DNA of 64,000 bases from assembly GCA_025200525.1 (NCBI GenBank), contig CM045758.1:4468858-4532857 (forward strand), read 5' to 3'. Of the stretch, positions 23,593 through 35,430 are shown piece after piece. Position 1 is the first letter of the stretch, and the number at the start of each line of letters is the position of its first letter. The notes beneath the pieces were generated by a model. The model saw only the letters and a list, made by a program, of their open reading frames with translations. It ran no database searches and was not told the DNA's origin. The translations under genes were made by a program, and so were the position numbers. Origin of the DNA: Camellia lanceoleosa. Its lineage: Eukaryota > Streptophyta > Magnoliopsida > Ericales > Theaceae.

Positions 23593-24608
23593 GAAACATG
23601 CAAAATCACCATTGTGCTCCTGCTTCTGGGCAGTGGCCGGCCGCCCACCTAACTTTGGTGGCGGCCATCTCCTTCCCCCACTGGCGATGGCCTCTCCTAG
23701 GGAGGAGAGCTAGCCGACCATCTTCCCTACCCCTCCCCTATCTCTGCAAATTTTGAGGAAGATCGGAGTTCGGGACTGAAAAGTTGAAGAAAAGTGCACT
23801 TCTGGCGAATTGCTCATGAACTTTAGCGCAATTTCGATATGTGTCTCGTCATTATTCATCAAAATCAGAGTGTATCCTTTTTAAACATGTTGTGACCTCT
23901 CAGGAGGTGAATCGAGGCCGATCGAGCTGCGTCGCCAAAATCTTGGCGTTTTTCGGCTCGTCATTTCATGTCAAATGGGCATCCTGATTTGTGCTCGTTT
24001 TACGTTATTTGGCTCATAATTTGCATTCTCACGAATGATTTGCATTGTCATGCATGATTTCTCGGTGTACAATACTTCTATGCTTGGACGTGCGTTGTCG
24101 CGCATTATCTCTTCTCGCGTTGTGTTGCATTCGTTCACTGACACTGTGTGTGTCGAACCTTTGGAATCATAGGAATTACATTGAATATATGTTGTTGGCA
24201 TATTGTTCCTGTTGAATTTCTCTATTTTGCAGGCACGATATTGTATGTACGGTTCATTTGAGGCCGGTGCGACCAGACGAATCGCGCAGGTATCGTATCT
24301 TCTCCGTGTGAGACGCGATGAGAATGGAATGATTCTCCGAATTCCTAACTGCATGAAATGTAGTTGCTGCTTTGCATTCTTGCTTATAACTGTTGCACCT
24401 ATTTGTCAATACTTGCTTCATTACAGCTTGCTGCATTCGCATGATCACCTGGCTCCGTGCCTATCATTTGCATTTTGCCCCATTTTGCCTGCGGGCACAT
24501 ATCTCTGTTTATCTTGTATGATTGTCTAAGTCTTCGGCCTTGTCAAAAATGAGTCGTCTCTGGGCTTTGACATTCACTCCCGTCACTTCTTGACTTTCGA
24601 GTTACATC

Positions 24609-24619
24609 AAGAGGGCAGC
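24609..24619 (+). promoter_or_regulatory. Polypurine tract of the Ogre-like element
   Basis: AAGAGGGCAGC directly precedes the 3' LTR start. Plus-strand DNA synthesis of LTR retrotransposons starts at such a tract. It is short and interrupted by a C. Confidence 0.65.
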
Positions 24620-27600
24620 TCAGACACCCCATTTTTGACCGACCTTAAGACTTCGAGCGTCAGGTTGGCGCTCGGTGATATTGTATCTTGTGCTTGTTGA
24701 AGTCGAGTCACGTGCGTGCCCTCCGGACTTCGAACCATCTTCTCTACCTTGTCTCGGTTTGCGAACAGGCTCGGTTTTCTCTGTTTTCTTTCTGAGGAAG
24801 AGTGGTCCGTAGACTATCTCCGTTGGCCGTGAGCTTCGTTTAAGTGGCCGTAGGCCATTTTGCCATTTGGGCGGTTCCGGTTTGGGCCGTCGGGCCGTGT
24901 GCCTCGGCTCGGGACCGCCCAACCATCTCCGAGTTCTCCGGTTTTGGCATGTGCCTCTGTTTTAGTGTTCAGGGACCAGGGGCCCTGATGCCCTTGCCAT
25001 GACGAACACCACTTAGGTGCGGCGACCCATTTCGGGACCCCTCGCGGTTTTGGTCGAGCTTTCATTGCATCGGCCTTCTCCGGTTCTTGGCGGAGACCTC
25101 TGTTTAATATTTCGAGGAACCACAGGGCCCCGATGCCGCCGTGGCCGTATGCCACTTCGGTGCTCATAGCGGTTTTGAGACCCCAAATTGGCGGTTTTGG
25201 TCGAGCATTCATTTCGCATCCATCTTCTCCGGTTTTTGGCGGTACCTCTGTTTTGTCATTCTAGAGGACAGGGGTCGAATACCCACTTGATCTTTGAACA
25301 CCACTTAGGCACCTGCGGCCCATTTTCGGGATCGTTGCTCGGTTTGGCCCGACGTTCATTTCTCATTAGTTTTGTTCAAACTTGGCGGTACCTTGTTTCA
25401 ACATCGGGAAGATCCTTTGGGGGTGGGAGGCCGGCAATTATCGAGATAACGGTTTCGCTCCTCCGGAGCCCGTTTTGCTCACCATAGGGCCAATGTTGAA
25501 CACCTAGGGATATTTTCTTCCAACCAAAGCTACATATCTGTGATGAGGGCATCTAGGAGGACCCTAAGGGTTGGTGGTCGGCCCAGTCGGGGTTTCATTT
25601 TGGGCCTCTCTTTCAAGCTCTATGTTGTGGCTCTGCTTGGTGTTGCCAATTTCGACCTTGGAACCTTGTTCTACACATCTTGGAGGACACAAAATGTTGG
25701 TGGTCGGCCGGCAATTGTTGGTTTCATTTTGGGCCTCTCCTTCAAGCTCTATGTTGTGACTTACGCCCTTGGCGTTGCGATTCCGACCACAGGACCTTAT
25801 TCTACACACTTGGGAGGACACTGCATGGTGGTCGGCGGAAAATCTTCACTTCAATTTTGTGCCATGGCCGGCCGGCCAGGAGGTGGTAGCCGACAGTGGG
25901 GTGGCCGGCCGACCACCTTGCAAACTACTGGCCGGCCCGACTCTTGCTTTCAACTTTGTCCCAAGAATATCTTCCAACATATCCCGGAGCATCCGGGGGA
26001 TATTTCGGGAGGGAAAGATTGGGTGCTTTCCCTCCCCTTTTACACCCCATTTCTTGCCTATTTGAAGGGCCCTCCCTCTCCTTCTTCAAGGTTGGAAAAA
26101 ATTGTCTCAAGAGATCATCTTCAAATTCCTCCATTTTCATAGCTCAAAACCTCAAAAAGCTTCTAAGTCTCTAGGTCTTCTCTTCATCAACACCTAGCTT
26201 CACCATCCCTACTACCATTCCAGCAGCTAGGGAGTGAATTTCAGGGGTTGAAGCTACAAATCAAAGCCAAGAATCAAAGAAAGACAAGTCTTCAAGGGTA
26301 AGTCTTCAAAACCAACTTTTAGGGCTTTTCTTGATTCATTTCTCTACTGGAATTGGTTGAGAATTGGGGCTCCGACCCATACTGCTTTTGTGCTTTTTTT
26401 GAGCCCCTCTACAACTTTGTAGAAGGGCTCAACTTCATTTGATGCTCCTATGATATACTTGTTTCAATACCTAGCTTTTATGCCATTATCTTGCATGCTA
26501 GCTTAGGCCTATTTCCTTTTGTTTTCATGGGTCCGACCCCTACTGGTTTTGTGCTCATTTTGAGCCCCTCTACAACATTGTAGAAGGGCTCAACCTCATT
26601 TGGTCATTGTATATACCACCTCCTTCAAATTTCATCAAGTGTGCCATTTTTTTGCATGCAATTTTTGACCTATTTGTGTTTGTTTTTGGGACTTCGACCC
26701 CTAATGGTTTTGGTCTTATTTTGACCCCCTTTACATACTTCATGAAGAAAGCTTTGTCATTTGGTGTGTGCATTGCATGCCTCATGATATAGCCTATTTG
26801 GAAGCCTACTTTGCATGGTTTTTTTAGCATGTTTTTATTCTGATTTTGAGGATGTCATCTTCTGAAATTGTGCTTATTTTTATCCCATCTTCAATGTTGT
26901 AGAAGAAAGTTTGTCCATTTGGGGTTTGCATATATCACTTGTCTCAATACCCCTCTTTTGGCCACTAATTTTGCATGCTATTGTTGATCTATCTATGCTT
27001 ACGTTTTGGCCATGTTTGTTACTGAAAAATGCCATATTTGGGACTGCCTTGCTACTGTTCTTGCTGCCATGATCATATTTTGCATGTATAGCATGGCTAT
27101 AGGCCATTTCGGGGCTTAATTTCACACTTTCGGGATGAATGCATGCTTGAGTGTCATTTGAATTGTTTGAGCTGTTTTCCCCTTTATTTAGGTGCTGAAA
27201 TTCCATTGCCATGCTTGCATATCATTTCCCATGCCATTCAGATCATTTTTGCATTGCCTCGGTTTTGCGTGCCAATGGGCACGCGCTTCGGCACCTCGTC
27301 TTATCATTAGGCGGCCTATGTGAGTGTGGTTGAGGCCCTCTCATGTCGGCGTAAGCCCAATTCACATTTTCATGCTTCTACATCATTGCCTCGATTTGCG
27401 TGTGCGCACGCGTTTGGCGACTTTATTTTACCCGGCCTCTGTGAGTGGTGAGGCTCTCCCATGTTGGTGTAAGCCCATCGTTGCTTTCCATATGTCTTTT
27501 CATCTTTCATCGTCGCCTCGGTTTACGTGCGCGTGAGCACGCTTCGAAACGCCGGTTTATCGATTTTCATCTTTCATCATCGCCTCGATTTGCGGCGCTG

Positions 27601-29907
27601 TGGGCGCATTTTGAAACCGGTTTTATCGATTTTCATCTTTCATCGCCCTCGATTTGCGCGCTGTGAGCGCAGCGTTTGGCTGCCGATTTATCAATTTTCA
27701 TTCTTTCATCATCGCCTCGATTTGCGCTGTGAGGCACGCGTTTGAACACCGGTTATCCGATTTTCATTCTTTCATCATCGCCTCGATTTGCGCGCTGTGG
27801 GCCAGCGTTTGGCTGCCGGTTTATCCGATTTTCATTCTTTCATCATCGCCTCGATTTGCGCGCTGTAGGCGCAGCGTTTGAGGCTGCCATTTATCCGATT
27901 TTCATTTCTTTCATCGCCGCCTCGATTTGCGGCTGTGGACGCAGCGTTTGGCTGCCGATTTATCGATTTTCATTCTTTCATCGCCGCCGATTTGCGGCGC
28001 TGTGGGCACGCGTTTGGCTGCCGGTTTATCCGAGTTTCTCATTTCATCATCGCCTCGGTTTGCGTGCACGTGGGTGCGCGATTGGCTGCCGGTGTATCCG
28101 GTTTCCATTTTGTCATCGCCTCGGTTTTGCGTGCGGGTGTCGAGGCACTTGCGCTTTTATCGCTTTGCATTTCATCATCGCCTCGGTTTTGCGTGCGCGT
28201 GCCGCTTTCCGGCATCTTATTCATCTCATTTTCACGGCATTGTGCATATTAGGTTGTATCTTAGATTGCATTCATGCATTACCTCGGTTTGCGTACCCGT
28301 GGGCACGCATTTCGAGGTTACTCATCTTCATGGCATTGTGCATGCTATATTACATGTTAGTTGCATTCCATGTATACCATGCATTTGTACGGGAAGCGAG
28401 GCGGCGTTTACGTACTCAGGAAGTGAGCGGGTCTCAATTCCCAAGTCGCAAACACTCCGGATTACCCATGATGGAGTTAGGTTTTGTTGTAGCATTCATA
28501 TGCATTCATCCTATATTGAGTTGTGCAATTCGATTCCTCGGCCATCATGCATCGATGTGCGTGATTGGTGGCACGAGGATCGAGGCATGCATATATTTAT
28601 GAAATACCTTCTTTGTGCCCTTTTCTGCTCTCTGTTGCGGCAAAATTGAGTTTAGCCACTTTTGGTCCGTGGCGCATTTAATCATAAGCGAGGCTAATCG
28701 GGGCATCGATGGATTTCGCGCCAGCGACCATGACGGCATCTATCAGAAGCGAGGCGGTCCCTGGCTTGCATGCCAGGTTTTCTCATTTAATTCGTCAATT
28801 AAATAGAAATTGTATATTTATTAATTTATTTATTTGATTTGTATTATTCTTTTATTGATTTGTATATTTATTAGGACCCTCTGGCGGCGATGTTGTAATA
28901 AGGGTGTGTGAGTGTGGTGTATGTCTTCAACCCCATTTCTTTCTCCTTTTATTTACCGCTTTGAATGGTTAGATATAGGGCATATTTCAATTAGCATATG
29001 ATGTAATGACATGTTTGCATCATTCATCTGTTTTACGCCTGCTTCGGCACATCATACAAAGCGCATTGTATTTCAATTCTAAAGTTGAATACATGTTAGT
29101 ATTGCATTCCATGTGCCATGTTTAGAATAGGAGCCTATTATAGTTTGCATTTTTGTATGCGTTGCATTAGGCAATTCTGTATGTTTTAGGGTCATGCATG
29201 ATTTCTAATAAGCTTCCTGTTTTGGCTTGGAGTACTCGGTGAGTTTTATGCTTTAGCATCCTTGCATGCGTCTGAGTGTTGCCATGATAGCATGCTTTCC
29301 ATGAGGCTAAGTGCTTATGTGATATAACTGCCTTGAATGCCTGTGGGTGGAGGTTGAGTTATCTGAATTGGAGCAATTCATCGGCTGTTTGTTTTAAACC
29401 CACTAGATTGTGGCAAAATCTGCATTTTAAGCCTACCTGCGGGTAGCAAACCATCTTTCACAAACAAACATGAGATGTTTAGTTCCAATTAGGGCGATTG
29501 ATCTATACTTGTTTCTTTGCGAGCATCACATAGTAATCTAGGCTAATAACCGAATAAGAGCATACAATGTTTTCAAAAGCAGATATCATGGTTAGTAGAG
29601 GCGGTCTTTGGCCGAGAGAATATCACGATGTGACCTTCCCTAATCGTACCCAAGTTCCCGAGCCAACTTTGGTGATGACGGACACGTGGCCTTTTGGCAC
29701 CGAGTCAGGGTTTCCTAAATTTCCCATTTTAAAATATTTAGGTGGCGACTCTGTTATCTGGCAAAGCAGTCCATGTTTGGCACTTCTTTCAAAAAAATCT
29801 GTTTTCCTTCAAAACGATTTGCCAGATTTGGACTCTTTGGTTCAGATTTAGAACCGTAACAAAATCGAGTCCGAGCTGTAGCGAGGTCCCCCGCGGGCGT
29901 TGTTACA
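24620..29907 (+). repeat. 3' LTR of the Ogre-like element
   Basis: It begins TCAGACACCCCATTTTTGACC (the TG end has changed) and ends GTTGTTACA at 29907. It matches the 5' LTR along its whole length without the 1.77 kb solo LTR. The first 900 bp and the minisatellite (27255-28310) are shorter than in the 5' copy through many small losses in GC-rich words, while the AT-richer parts (25480-27100, 28900-29900) are close to identical. Confidence 0.92.
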
Positions 29908-29912
29908 GCAGT
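29908..29912. repeat. Right target-site duplication of the Ogre-like element
   Basis: GCAGT, against ACAGT on the left (2735-2739). Beyond it the interrupted minus-strand Tat element resumes. Confidence 0.75.
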
Positions 29913-30076
29913 ATTTATCAAAGGTCAAAACTCTAACCTGTTGTTGCTCCTGTTTGCAACCAATTATCATGGCTTCTCTCTCTTGCTCCTATACTTTCTG
30001 GATTATTGCTTTTACATCCAATGTTGAGAATTGAATTAAAGCCAATGACTTGGCTTCTTGTGCTTCATCTCTTTGC

Positions 30077-31150
30077 CTACAACCAGGCATCATTGTCATC
30101 CTTAACGACAACCTCTTCATCAGCACTCTCCTGGACTAAGTGCTTCAGGTGTGTTACTTCCTCATCAGCCGTCACTTCGGCTGAGCCATCAGGTTTCCTT
30201 AGTAGACTGAGTGGTGTCACTCCTTCAATATACAATTTGGCTTCTGCGTAGTCTGCACAGGCTATGAAAGGTTGAGGATCTGCATCAATTTCCTCTGTCT
30301 CTCCATTGCCTAAGGCCATCATAATCTTCTGATGCAAAGAGGAAGGCACACATTTGTTAGTGTGAATCCAATCTCTCCCCAGTAAAGCATTGTATTTAGC
30401 ATTACTATCGATTACGAAGAATGTTGTCATGCAGTCCCTGGTTCCCATACTCAGGTTGATGGGTAGAATTCCTTGAGCCATCTGTTTGTCTCCAGCGAAG
30501 CCAACAATGGTTGTGCTGGTTGGGATCAACCTGGGGTACCTTTTCCCTAGTTTCTTTAAAGAAGATTTCGGCAGTAAGTTCACTGCTGCCCCATTATCTA
30601 TCAGGAATCGGTTCAATTGTATCCCATCGAAGAAAGCTTTGATGTATAGAGGCTTGACATGTTGTGTCATAGAATTCGAGGGATATTCAAAAGGATATGA
30701 GAGGTTAATGCTCACCTCTTCTTCGCTCTCATAATCAGTCTCCATTGGGGTAGCCATTCCGGAGTCATCCTGCACCATACTTACTTGTGAGTCTTCACTA
30801 GAGACTGGAATTGGATCAATTTCTTGATCATCTTGGTCCTCATCCCCAGCTTGGAACTCATGGGGTAGTATATGTACCATATTGACTGATACTGGAGGAA
30901 ATGAGCCAAACTGGATCGCTGGCTGTAGCTATTTTCCCTCTTGGCTACCTTGATCAGTTACCTTAGAAGCATCTTCCATGCTGTATTCTGGCACTTCATT
31001 GCTAACAGGTTCCTTTGAATGGTTTTTCTCGACTGGTTTTTCAATCAGAAATGTTTGATCAGCCATGAAGGCTTCGAACATTTCTTCCTCCACCATTTCT
31101 TTCTTTTGGCTTATGCCACCTTCTTCTTCTGTCTCGCTATCACTCTCCAT
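30077..31150 (-). pseudogene. Protease part of the minus-strand Tat element
   Basis: Two open stretches in the same frame (31150-30929 and 30880-30077) continue the gag frame through stop codons near 31160 and 30926. The first is acidic linker. The second has the aspartic-protease core: KAFFDGIQLNRFLIDNGAAVNLLP, SLKKLGKRYPRLIP and NALLGRDWIHTNKCVPS. The active-site triplet reads DNG where most retroviral-type proteases have DTG or DSG. The 3' end (30076-29913) keeps broken pol linker up to the insertion site of the Ogre-like element; RT resumes at 2731. Confidence 0.82.
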
Positions 31151-31162
31151 CAGAGCTTTCTC

Positions 31163-34100
31163 CTACCCTACTAAGCTAAACTTCTCTCTGGCTTTTCGTT
31201 CAGAATAAACCTTGGCCAACTGTTCTCTGCTGCAACCTACTTTGCTTTGTGGAGTTGGCTTTGGAACATGGTCTGACTTTGGGGTCTTTTTTCCTTCTGT
31301 CTGAATCAATGAAGAGTTCTCTCCATTTTCTTTCATATCTTGCTGGTATTGGGTATATCTGCGCTGGATCTTTCTCCTTTGTAATCTCGAAATGACTGGG
31401 ACCATATCTGGTTCCTTTGTCTTTGGGTGTTTAAGCAATACCCAATTGTTCGGAACCACCAAAGAAGGTTTAACCATTCTTCTTTGATTTCCAACATCTC
31501 TCTGGGTAGGCACTTCCCTAGGTTTGTTTTGCATCACAAACCAATCTAGAACTCCAGGGACCCATGAACTTACTGATTCAGATGTTGAACTACTTTTTTC
31601 TACCTTCGAAGCCATCTTCGAAGTTGGCTGTGAAGGTAATTGCTTGGCCCTGACCTCATGTTTCGAGCCTGACTCAGGCCTTCGATGAAGGTGGCCACTT
31701 TCTGTCTTGCGTGAGGTTGGTCTAGGGGGCCAATCTCTAGCTTTGATCCCATAACCTGAACTCCTCTCCAGTCTTCTCTCAGAATGACTGCTTTCCATTT
31801 TGTAATAGTTAGGTGGCCTGGACTCATACAAGGGCCTCTTGCCTTTAGCATGCATTCTATCGATTGCTGGTTCAACTACCAATGGCTGCTGCCTAACACT
31901 AGCCGGATACGGCCTTTTGTTATAAGCACTGGCTGGTTTAGGGCGTCTCTGCACATCTCTGTAATATTGTTTCCCATCAGTTGGAAGCCCTTTCAACCAT
32001 TTATAACTCAGTCTGCACCTGGGACACATCCTTTGCATTACTGTTGCCTCTAAGGAATCATCATCCAGTGATTCTTCATCAGAGTGTTCCCTTTGGTGTG
32101 AGAAACCTTGTCCAATAGCTGGTGGGTTTCTAGTGTCCTTCTTGTTGTTTGTCTGGTTGGCAACATGCATCTGCACATTGACCTCTTCCAATTCTATCAA
32201 GGACAAGTTTTGGAAATCTAACATAATGACATTGGCTGCCACTTCTCCAACTTTTGGAAATGGATCATTGTCGATTCCCATGGCCTTTTCTGCTTTGGTT
32301 GGGAATTTCAAACTTCCTTTCTGAATTTGTTCTTGGATCCTGTCTCGAAAAACAATGCAGTTTTTAGTCGAGTGAGACCAAGAGTTATGCCATTTACAAT
32401 ATACTTTTCCTTTAAGTTCATCTGAAGATGGCAGTTTTACTCCTTTTGGTAACTTAAGGAAATTAGCCGCAAGCAAATGATCAAAAATGTCATCTGCTTT
32501 CGTTAAATCGAAAGAGTACTTCCTATGAAGGTCTTTCTTTTTAAACTGCTGGTCAATTGTTGTATCCTTATGAATTAATGCTTCACAGATGACAGGCTCT
32601 TTGCCCACAATCTCTACCGCATCGATCTCATAATTAGGATCTCTATAATATGTCTTGTACGATGCATTATTTCGATCTTGTTCTTCCTCTAGTAATGCTT
32701 CGTACCTAGACACCTTATAGGTTAGTTCCACCAAATCTCTGAATTCAGTTGAGTCAAACTTCTTTCGAAGCCTGAACTCTAATCCATTTTGAGCCAATCT
32801 TACGAATTTTGGCTCTGGGAGGATGACTCTACATTTATTTCGAGCCCTTTTAAATCTAGCAATAAACTGAGTAGCCTTTTCTTCAGGTCTTTGACTCAAT
32901 CTTGCCAAGTCTGCCATGGAAACCTCTGGCTCCGATTGGAAGAATTGGGCATGAAATGCCTCTTCCATTTGTTTCCAAGTTTGAATGGAGCCAAGTGTAA
33001 GGTTTATGTACCATACAAATGCTCCCCCAGTTAGAGAGTTTGGGAATAATCTCAGTTTCATGTAGTCATGATTAGTAAATTCACCGCATTGAGCAGCAAA
33101 CCTAGCAATATGTTCTACTGTTGATTGGTTTCCACTCCCATAGAAAAGGGTAAAATCTGGTATCCTGAACCCCCTTGGGTATTCATGTACCCTATCTACC
33201 CATTCTGGATATGGTTTTCTGTACACAGGAGTCTGGACCCCCCGAGCCATCGGTCCACACATCTCCCTAACAATATCAGCAATTTGGTCCCTAGGGACCA
33301 CATTTTGTGCCTGTTGAACCACTACTAGAGGAACAAACACAGGGTTTGGTGGACAAACTTGTGCTTGTGGTCCTCTTGGTCCATAAGGTGGTATATTTGG
33401 GACTGGTTGTCCCTGTGGTGCAGGTTGCTGTTGGGGGTGTGGGTAACCCCTTTGAGCCTGTCCTGCGAAGGGACCTGCGAAGGGTGCCTGAACAGGCATT
33501 GTGTCCCTTCCATTCGTGGGAAAACTTTCCAACCCCCCGGGTATAAATTCAAATAAGGGATTATTATACCCCCTAGTGCCAGGTATGGCTTCGAACATGG
33601 GATTTGTGCCCATTCTTATGCCATTTTCTTATACTGGACCAGATCCACCAATTTGCATGGCTTCACTGTTAAACATCGAGGCATTTTGGCCTGCTATAGG
33701 CCTCAAAATGGGTTCGTATCAAGACTGAGGTGGTGGTCTTTCATAATTCTGATTACTAGTTTGAAAATTAGAATGTCCATTAACTTGCATAGGCTGTTTA
33801 TCTCTAGCCAATCTTTACTGAGGGACATTTACTTCCTCCATGTGTCTTGCATTTGTTGGTTGGTGGTTATTCATTCGATCCAAAAAGGATGTCGCCCACA
33901 TTTCCATTATGTTCATTAATTGTTGTCCCATGGCATCTACTACGCCATCCCATGGATTTATTGGCTGAGTAGATAGAACAGTGGATGGTCCAATTCCTTG
34001 GTTTCGTCCAATATTATGAACATGTGGTTCTTGTCCTGAAGCACTGGTCTGTTCGACCATAGGTTCTGATAACATATGAGTGTCCACAGGATGTGTTATC

Positions 34101-34189
34101 ACATTATCCTCTGGATTAGGTATTTTTACCTCTCCTTCTACGCCTTCTTCCAAGCGTTCATTTTCTCTTTGTCGTCTTCTTCTAGCCAT
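31163..34189 (-). pseudogene. gag of the minus-strand Tat element
   Basis: The natural start is the ATG at 34189 (MARRRRQRENERLEEG), 9 bases after the primer-binding site. The frame runs to 31163 and is interrupted by stops near 33812, 33725 and 33630; from 33613 an 816-residue stretch is open. The Retrotrans_gag core lies at about residues 150-290 of that stretch: FRIPDFTLFYGSGNQ, EHIARFAAQCGEF, LTGGAFVWYINLTLGS, MEEAFHAQFFQSEPEV, ATQFIARFKRARNKCR. Further on, GKVYCKWHNSWSHSTKNC is a CCHC-like zinc knuckle variant and MCPRCRLSYKWL a second Cys pair. Gag builds the virus-like particle. Long open stretches suggest this element is younger or less decayed than the Ogre-like one, although it must have inserted first. 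Confidence 0.88.
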
Positions 34190-34197
34190 TTTAATTA

Positions 34198-34215
34198 GTC
34201 CCACTGGGCGTGCCA
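34198..34215 (-). promoter_or_regulatory. Primer-binding site of the minus-strand Tat element
   Basis: On the minus strand TGGCACGCCCAGTGGGAC lies a few bases after the LTR end (CCAACA, 34224) and before the gag ATG. It begins TGG, complementary to a tRNA CCA tail. I could not assign the tRNA with certainty. Confidence 0.65.
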
Positions 34216-34223
34216 AAAATATA

Positions 34224-35010
34224 TGTTGGCTTTTTGGCTTTCGAAGGGTATTTTTGTAAATCTTGGCGTGCCGGAGGATCAATCGATCCTTCTGAATTTT
34301 TAATTGCCAACCAATTATCAGACGATTGTGTTTAGTTCTTTCAGCCTCAATGAAGAGGACTTTTACTGGTGGCTTGACTTAGGAGAAATTAAGTAAAATA
34401 ACAGTTAAATGAAGAGTGATTGAAGTATTTCATTAAAATAAAAACTTATAATGATCCAAACTCAGCCTCGTAGAGGTTTACAGCAGCGAATTTACTTGAA
34501 ACTACTCCTATGAACGAAGTACAGTGCAGGTATTTAAAGTGCAAGAATGTAAGAACAGGTATTTAAAGTGCAAGAAATGTAAAGATTGGAAATGTAAATC
34601 TGGAAAAGAAAATATGAAGTAAATGACTGGTTTGTTGGATCTGAGTCTGGGGGTTTTTTTCTGGGACCTTCCCTTCTATTTATACTTCTCAAGGATGACC
34701 ATCGAACTGCACTTCAAACCGTCGAACTGCTCCTCCATGATCGCTGATCATGCTGACTTAGAAGTAGTTCCACTACGCCATCACTTGCAATTGGGCTTCC
34801 CTCCTATATTTTGAATTTGAATGTGAGTAACCGTTGAAGCCACGTCACCTTGCATCTCTTTAATGATCCAATGCTACTCAGATCATGTGAGAACCAATAT
34901 TAGCTGCCACGTGTATGATCAGGATCGAAGACTTGAATAGTCTTCCTATATTACCCTTGCTCTGTCACGCGTTGAATTGTGATTGGCTTTTACAAAATAT
35001 GTAGCCAATA
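34224..35010 (-). repeat. 5' LTR of the minus-strand Tat element (outer boundary approximate)
   Basis: The inner end is CCAACA at 34224 on the minus strand, next to the primer site. A TATA box (TATAAATA, minus strand, 34677-34684) lies within. A 26-bp direct repeat with GGTATTTAAAGTGCAAG occurs at about 34531 and 34558. The outer end lies somewhere near 35000-35030, where sequence turns AT-rich. The matching LTR is outside the window. Confidence 0.6.
34677..34684 (-). promoter_or_regulatory. TATA box in the LTR of the minus-strand Tat element
   Basis: TATAAATA on the minus strand, about 460 bp upstream of the LTR inner end. This is the expected layout of a plant LTR promoter. Confidence 0.55.
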
Positions 35011-35430
35011 GACCTTATAACTAAAAAAGTATGCAATTATATAATTTTTTTCTTTCGAAATGAATAATTTTATATATATGAAAATGAAACTTTCAATATT
35101 ACAATATTAAATTATTTATATATCATTTATTGAATGAATAATTTTTATTTCAAAATGAAATAAAATATTACAAAAATTGATATTATTAAATAAAATAGGT
35201 GTAAATTATTGATGATGATAGAGCAATTGCATCACTATAGGTCAAGTACATCCCAACTAGGTTGGCACCTACTAGCCTACCAATCATCTGCATTATACTC
35301 CACCTCAATAATCTAATACCAAAAAAAAAATGAAATGAAATAGTAAAAAACAAATTGTTGATCAATCATCGGAGGAGACAAATATTTTAGTCGCGTTGCC
35401 TAAAGATATGTCATCCAAATCATTTTGAAT

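Larger units (their letters stand above)
2740..29907 (+). mobile_element. Ogre-like (Tat clade) LTR retrotransposon, about 25.4 kb plus a nested solo LTR
   Basis: Two long direct repeats that both carry GACACCCCATTTTTGACC near the start and GGGCGTTGTTACA at the end define the LTRs (2740-9872 and 24620-29907). Between them are a primer-binding site, gag, eroded protease, RT, two RNase H domains, integrase, a long non-coding stretch, an antisense gene and a polypurine tract. LTRs above 5 kb, a total near 25 kb, the tRNA-Arg-type primer site and the second RNase H agree with the Ogre group of the Tat clade. The element sits inside the pol gene of another Tat element in opposite orientation. All pol frames are broken, so it is not autonomous now. 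Confidence 0.9.

Noticed and set aside
35030..35430. Search for the left hAT end and 8-bp duplication
   Set aside because: No TAGGGATG-like end or copy of the right flank could be found, so no full element is claimed.
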